Of a DNA stretch of 64,000 nt, positions 60,087 through 64,000 are shown piece by piece; within the stretch, counting starts at the first letter, position 1, and every line of letters starts with the position of its first letter. This DNA is from Sediminitomix flava (GTDB lineage: Bacteria; Bacteroidota; Bacteroidia; Cytophagales; Flammeovirgaceae). The position numbers were made by a program, and so were the translations under genes. The notes beneath the pieces were generated by a model, which searched no databases, was not told the DNA's origin, and worked only from the letters and a program-made list of their open reading frames with translations. The stretch covers positions 124,001 to 188,000 of the forward strand of contig NZ_QGDO01000001.1 of NCBI RefSeq assembly GCF_003149185.1. Reading direction: 5' to 3'.

Positions 60087-62576
60087 ATGAACTCGATTAG
60101 ACGCTCAATTTTATTACTTATATACTCTATTTTACCAATATTATTTTTACCAACTGCAAATGCTCATAATTTTGATATAGATAGCTTACAACAATCATTA
60201 ACTGAATATGAAGTAAGCGATACCACATACATACTCACACTAACAAGGTTAGCGAAACAATACCGTAGAATACAACTCGACTCCGCTGAAGCTTATGCTC
60301 ATAAAGCTTACACTTTAGCCGAAGAACATGACTATACATACGGCAAAGCTGAAGCAATATTTACACTCGGTACAATACGTTTAAGACAAAATAGATGGGA
60401 TGATTGCAGAAATACGCTTGAAGTAGCAATCAAGCTTTTCCAAGAGCTTAACAGACCACTCGACATTGGCTCATGTATGGCTAATATGGCTGTTACGTAT
60501 GAAAAAGAGGGATTGAACAAAAAGTGTATGAGTATATACAAACAAATTCAGCCCTTATATGAGCAAGCAGATGATAAATACAGGCTAGGCATTCTTTACT
60601 ACAACATGGCTGTAAACTTTGAGCATCAGTCCATGTTTGATTCCTCAACCGTTTATTTTTACAAGTCCTTAAAAGTTTGCGAAGAAATAGATGATAAAGA
60701 TGGTATGGCTTGGGCATATAAATCTATTTCACAAACATACAGCAAACAAAATAACCTTGAAAAGGCTTTGTTTTATGTAAAAAAGGCCTTAGAAGTTAGA
60801 GAAGAATTAGAGGATAATTATGGACTAGGACAGGTTTACCTCACTTACGGGCAAGTTTACAGTGATGCTCATAAGTATGATTCTGCTTTAGTCTTTATGG
60901 ATAAAGCCGTTAAATTATATCGAAATGGGAAATTTAACCGTTCTGAGGCTTTAGCACTTCAACATACAGGTGAAATCTATGAAGAATTAGAACTCTTTGA
61001 TAAAGCTCTCGAATTATACTATTCAGCCAAAGAAATTTTTGATTTTATACAGGAGAAAAATGAAACTGCAATCATTTTACATAAGCTAGCCGATATCTAT
61101 TATAAAACTCAAAAGTACGAACTAGCTGACAGTTTGCTTCATAAGTCACTTATTCTTGCACAACAGAATGGACAAGCTAGTATTGTTCAAACAAACTATA
61201 AAACCCTCTATCAGTTAGATTCTATTCGAGGGGATTACTTATCTTCTTTTAATCACTATAAAGCTTTCAGTCAAATTAATGATAGTATAAATTCTGTCAA
61301 GAAGGATAAACAATTAAAGGAACTCCAAATCAAGTACGAGACTGAAAAGAAAGAAGAAGAGTTAGTAGAAAAGAACAAGGAAATAGAAATTGCAAATACC
61401 AAATTTTGGATTTCCATCATTGGAATTTTTATAATTTTACTTTTTACGGCAGTAATTCTGAGAGCTCATTTCAGAGAACGACAAGCCAAAAAACTTCTTA
61501 AACAGCGTAAGGAAGAAATCTTTAGACAAAAAGAAGAAATAGAGGTTCAGGCTGAAGAATTAAAAATCACAAATGAGCACTTGAAAGAGCTTGATGAATT
61601 GAAAGAGGCTTTATCTGCAATGTTAATTCATGACCTGAAAAACCCTCTTAATTCAATTATAGGTCTAACCAATGAAGCTCAATTTTCTTCATCTGTACGC
61701 CCTCAACTAAATCAAGCAGGTAAGTCCATGTTGAATATTGTCATGAACCTTCTTGAGCTACAAAAACTTGAAACGGCGAGTACTGAACTGAAAATAGAAA
61801 AAGTCAACCTCAGAAATCTATTCTTGGATGCATATCAAGAAGTAAGTCTCTTGATTAGTGAGAAACAAATACAAATCAATTGCAGCTTTAATGAAGATGT
61901 AATCGTTAAAGCTGATCGAGAATTGATTTTTAGAGTATTTATAAACTTACTTACCAATGCTATAAAATATACAGAGCAAAATGGTGAGATAAACATTCAA
62001 CATTCTGAGTGTACACGTGATCGAAAAGATAATATCAGAAGAGTTCGTATCAGTATCATAGATAATGGTATCGGAATTCCTAAAGATCAACAAGCTTATA
62101 TCTTTGATAAATACAGATCATACAAGGAGAAAAAGCTAGGTAAGACAAAATCTACAGGTTTAGGCTTGGCTTTCTGCAAATTAGCAATTGAAGCTCATGA
62201 AGAAATGATTGGTGTTGAATCAACAGAAGGCGAAGGTGCTTCATTTTTCTTTTCTCTGCCTTGCGGAAAAGAGATCAATGAAAATGTCTGCTATACAGAT
62301 TCAGACCTTGATGAAGAAATAGAAACTATAAAAATAACATCTCAAATTACCTTCTCATTTACCGAAGAAGAAAAAGCGATTCTTTCACCTGTATGTGAAG
62401 CTTTGAGCAACCATGAGGTTTTTGAAGTAAGCGCTGTGAAAGGAATTTTAAATTCTGTACACCATAAATCAAATGACAATATAAAAGCATGGATAAATGA
62501 AGTTGAAAACACTCTTTATTCTTGCAACACCTCTCTTTATGAATCCCTAATTAACATAAACGTCACTACCAACTAA
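60087..62576 (+). CDS. TPR-containing sensor histidine kinase
   Basis: An 829-residue kinase with a signal peptide ending TANAHN. About eight tetratricopeptide repeats (roughly 40-390; for example DGMAWAYKSISQTYSKQNNLEKAL) lie outside the membrane. One helix (about 433-455) and a cytosolic coiled coil lead to a HisKA domain with His515 in AMLIHDLKNPLNSI and an ATPase domain with NLLTNAIKYTE, DNGIGIP and STGLGLAF. After the ATPase domain is an extra region of about 95 residues (FSFTEEEKAILSPVCEAL), unlike most kinases, perhaps a docking or HPt-like helical domain. The response regulator gene overlaps its stop by one base (TAATG). Confidence 0.93.
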   Translation: MNSIRRSILLLIYSILPILFLPTANAHNFDIDSLQQSLTEYEVSDTTYILTLTRLAKQYRRIQLDSAEAYAHKAYTLAEEHDYTYGKAEAIFTLGTIRLRQNRWDDCRNTLEVAIKLFQELNRPLDIGSCMANMAVTYEKEGLNKKCMSIYKQIQPLYEQADDKYRLGILYYNMAVNFEHQSMFDSSTVYFYKSLKVCEEIDDKDGMAWAYKSISQTYSKQNNLEKALFYVKKALEVREELEDNYGLGQVYLTYGQVYSDAHKYDSALVFMDKAVKLYRNGKFNRSEALALQHTGEIYEELELFDKALELYYSAKEIFDFIQEKNETAIILHKLADIYYKTQKYELADSLLHKSLILAQQNGQASIVQTNYKTLYQLDSIRGDYLSSFNHYKAFSQINDSINSVKKDKQLKELQIKYETEKKEEELVEKNKEIEIANTKFWISIIGIFIILLFTAVILRAHFRERQAKKLLKQRKEEIFRQKEEIEVQAEELKITNEHLKELDELKEALSAMLIHDLKNPLNSIIGLTNEAQFSSSVRPQLNQAGKSMLNIVMNLLELQKLETASTELKIEKVNLRNLFLDAYQEVSLLISEKQIQINCSFNEDVIVKADRELIFRVFINLLTNAIKYTEQNGEINIQHSECTRDRKDNIRRVRISIIDNGIGIPKDQQAYIFDKYRSYKEKKLGKTKSTGLGLAFCKLAIEAHEEMIGVESTEGEGASFFFSLPCGKEINENVCYTDSDLDEEIETIKITSQITFSFTEEEKAILSPVCEALSNHEVFEVSAVKGILNSVHHKSNDNIKAWINEVENTLYSCNTSLYESLININVTTN

Positions 62577-63406
62577 TGACATCATTCACTATACTAATTG
62601 TTGACGACATTACTAGTAATATACAGACACTAGTAAAGTTTTTAGAAGAAGCTGACCAGGGTTACGAAATTATGAGCGCGATCAGTGGTCAGATGGCTTT
62701 AGAAATTATAAAGAAAAAAACACCAGACTTAATTATAACAGACTGGGAAATGCCTCAAATGGATGGACTTGAACTGATTAAAGTTTTAAAGGAATGTCCG
62801 ATTGGCATGAATATACCATGCATTATGGTTACTGGAATGCGTACTACCGCAGAAGATTTACAAGTTGCGTTTAATCATGGCGCTGTAGACTTCATCCGAA
62901 AACCAGTAAATAAGTTGGAACTTTGGGCTAGGGTTAATTCCATTTTACAATTAAAGAAAGCACAGAAAGAACTTGAAGAGCAAAAGAACAGACAACTTAG
63001 TATGAAAACACTTCAAGTTTTTCAAAAGAATCAATTTTTGGGCGAGATAGACGAACGTCTAAATAATTATATCCTCAATCTTGATCCCAAATTACGCCCT
63101 GAAGGTAAAAGCATCTTAAAAGAAATTCAGCGACAAATCAATACTGATTCAGAATGGGAAAACTTTAAACTTCACTTTGAATCTGTTCATCCAAACTTTT
63201 TCCATTTCCTCCAAAGTCACGATTACAACCTTACGCCTAAAGATTTAAGATGGTGTGCATATATCAGAATTGGATTATCAACTAAAGATATTGCAAACCT
63301 TTTAAACATTGACTACGCAGGAGCAAGAGTCAGTAAGACTAGATTGAAGAAAAAATTACAACTCTCAGCAGAAGATGATCTAAATACCTTCCTATTGAGA
63401 ATCTAA
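62576..63406 (+). CDS. Response regulator with C-terminal helix-turn-helix
   Basis: A 276-residue regulator. The receiver (1-125) has Asp10-Asp11, phospho-acceptor Asp56 in IITDWEMPQMDG and Lys in FIRKPVNK. A coiled linker leads to a C-terminal region: LTPKDLRWCAYIRIGLSTKDIANLLNIDYAGARVSKTRLKKKLQL reads as a LuxR-like helix-turn-helix of a type seen at the ends of Bacteroidota TPR regulators. It is the cognate partner of the overlapping kinase and probably a transcription factor. Confidence 0.92.
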   Translation: MTSFTILIVDDITSNIQTLVKFLEEADQGYEIMSAISGQMALEIIKKKTPDLIITDWEMPQMDGLELIKVLKECPIGMNIPCIMVTGMRTTAEDLQVAFNHGAVDFIRKPVNKLELWARVNSILQLKKAQKELEEQKNRQLSMKTLQVFQKNQFLGEIDERLNNYILNLDPKLRPEGKSILKEIQRQINTDSEWENFKLHFESVHPNFFHFLQSHDYNLTPKDLRWCAYIRIGLSTKDIANLLNIDYAGARVSKTRLKKKLQLSAEDDLNTFLLRI

Positions 63407-64000
63407 AATTCGCCCTAAAAACTTACTTCATTAACGAAGTAAGTTTTTTCTTTTTATACTCCAAATACCCTCTAAAACCATTGAAAAACCAATATTTCAG
63501 CTTCAAAATCGACTAATTTCACCAATGCTAACGCTTTGCTAACACCTGTTTTTTTGTAGTTGAAAGAAATTCCGCGAAGTTTGAACTGTCAATCAATAAC
63601 AACATTGACGCTTTTAATCCAAAGGCTAAATATTTTCATGTTCAGACGGGATGTGAAAAGTAATAGAAACTAAAATATGATTTCAACCCAAATAAAATAG
63701 AAACATATTTTGTGAGTTTAACGACTCGACTAACTATTACTAATTTGAAATACATTGGAGTTTCTTTCTACTCGTTCTAAGAGATGTTGGCATAAACTCA
63801 AAGAACTTAGAAAGTCAGTAATCTAAATAATTACTATTTTCTCATTGCTATATTCATTTCAAAGTCGGCATACTTTGATAACATCAAAACTCAATCTGAA
63901 TTAATAGCAATTAAACTAATTAGCTACGTCTACTATAATACTCCAATGTCATTTCAACCATTTAAAATAGTTTGAAGTGATTTAAGAATTAACTGAGAAG
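63407..64000. other. Gene-free end of the window
   Basis: After the terminator at 63417-63448 the remaining 550 bases are AT-rich with no open frame or RNA gene I can support. The region may carry the promoter of a gene beyond the window edge. Confidence 0.5.
63417..63448 (+). terminator. Terminator of the TPR kinase-regulator operon
   Basis: AAAAACTTACTTC (63417-63429) and GAAGTAAGTTTTT (63436-63448) with loop ATTAAC, followed by TCTTTTTAT, 11 bases after the stop codon. Confidence 0.92.

Noticed and set aside
1-64000. Search for CRISPR arrays, tRNA or rRNA genes, integrases and insertion sequences
   Set aside because: No regularly spaced direct repeats, no cloverleaf or TTCGANTC-type arm that I could follow, and no transposase or integrase motif in any frame.

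Overview
The window looks like chromosome of a low-GC, probably marine gliding bacterium of the Bacteroidota, most likely Cytophagales (Flammeovirga-like). Several things point there: a gliding-type GldA ABC ATPase, LytS/LytTR pairs, 7TMR-DISM/SpoIIE and TPR histidine kinases, DUF4136 and beta-barrel envelope proteins, an alpha-2-macroglobulin/PBP1C pair, and a TTTTG-N19-TATATTTG promoter of the Bacteroidota type before mdh. Genes are rarely preceded by a strong Shine-Dalgarno sequence. I see no rRNA, tRNA, CRISPR array, prophage or intact insertion sequence. The taxonomic call rests on gene content only.

Layout. 0.2-7.2 kb is a six-gene plus-strand hydroxyproline cluster: deaminase, semialdehyde dehydrogenase, pyrroline-2-carboxylate reductase, 4-hydroxyproline epimerase and D-hydroxyproline oxidase, then, after a gap of inverted repeats, a trans-3-hydroxyproline dehydratase. 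It would convert trans-4-hydroxyproline to 2-oxoglutarate and trans-3-hydroxyproline to proline, two products expected from collagen-rich matter. 7.2-13.1 kb carries an acyl-CoA-binding protein, a putative lipoprotein phosphodiesterase/nuclease, a LytS/LytTR pair facing a tiny ExbB-like protein, gldA and fabH. 13.4-21.8 kb holds a very large NtrY-like kinase behind an M64 peptidase, a SpoIIE-type phosphatase receptor and a cyclotransferase-like protein. 21.8-26.6 kb is a tandem pair of M1 metallopeptidases.

26.9-32.8 kb contains typA, a Fur-family regulator in an operon with a small CxxC exported protein (with a 7-1-7 palindrome in front), a low-molecular-weight phosphatase and a DUF2157/GDYXXLXY membrane pair. 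33.1-37.5 kb is a minus-strand sulfur cluster: persulfide dioxygenase-rhodanese fusion, two YeeE/YedE half transporters and a SulP permease. A TGTAA-N6-TTACA site resembling a Crp/Fnr box lies before it. 37.8-45.8 kb encodes the alpha-2-macroglobulin lipoprotein and PBP1C.

45.9-55.9 kb holds a histidine kinase, an unknown lipoprotein plus outer-membrane barrel pair, an unknown exported helical protein followed by a SWIM-SNF2 ATPase, a small barrel and a DUF4136 lipoprotein. 56.3-63.4 kb contains malate dehydrogenase, a small membrane protein, glycogen debranching enzyme GlgX and a TPR histidine kinase overlapping its response regulator. The last 0.6 kb has no gene I can support.

I found no clear case for a wholly new system. 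The best leads are the operons joining an unknown or unusual gene to a recognisable regulator or enzyme: the M64 peptidase with the giant kinase, the Fur regulator with the CxxC protein, the mini-ExbB facing LytS/LytTR, and the lipoprotein-barrel pair.
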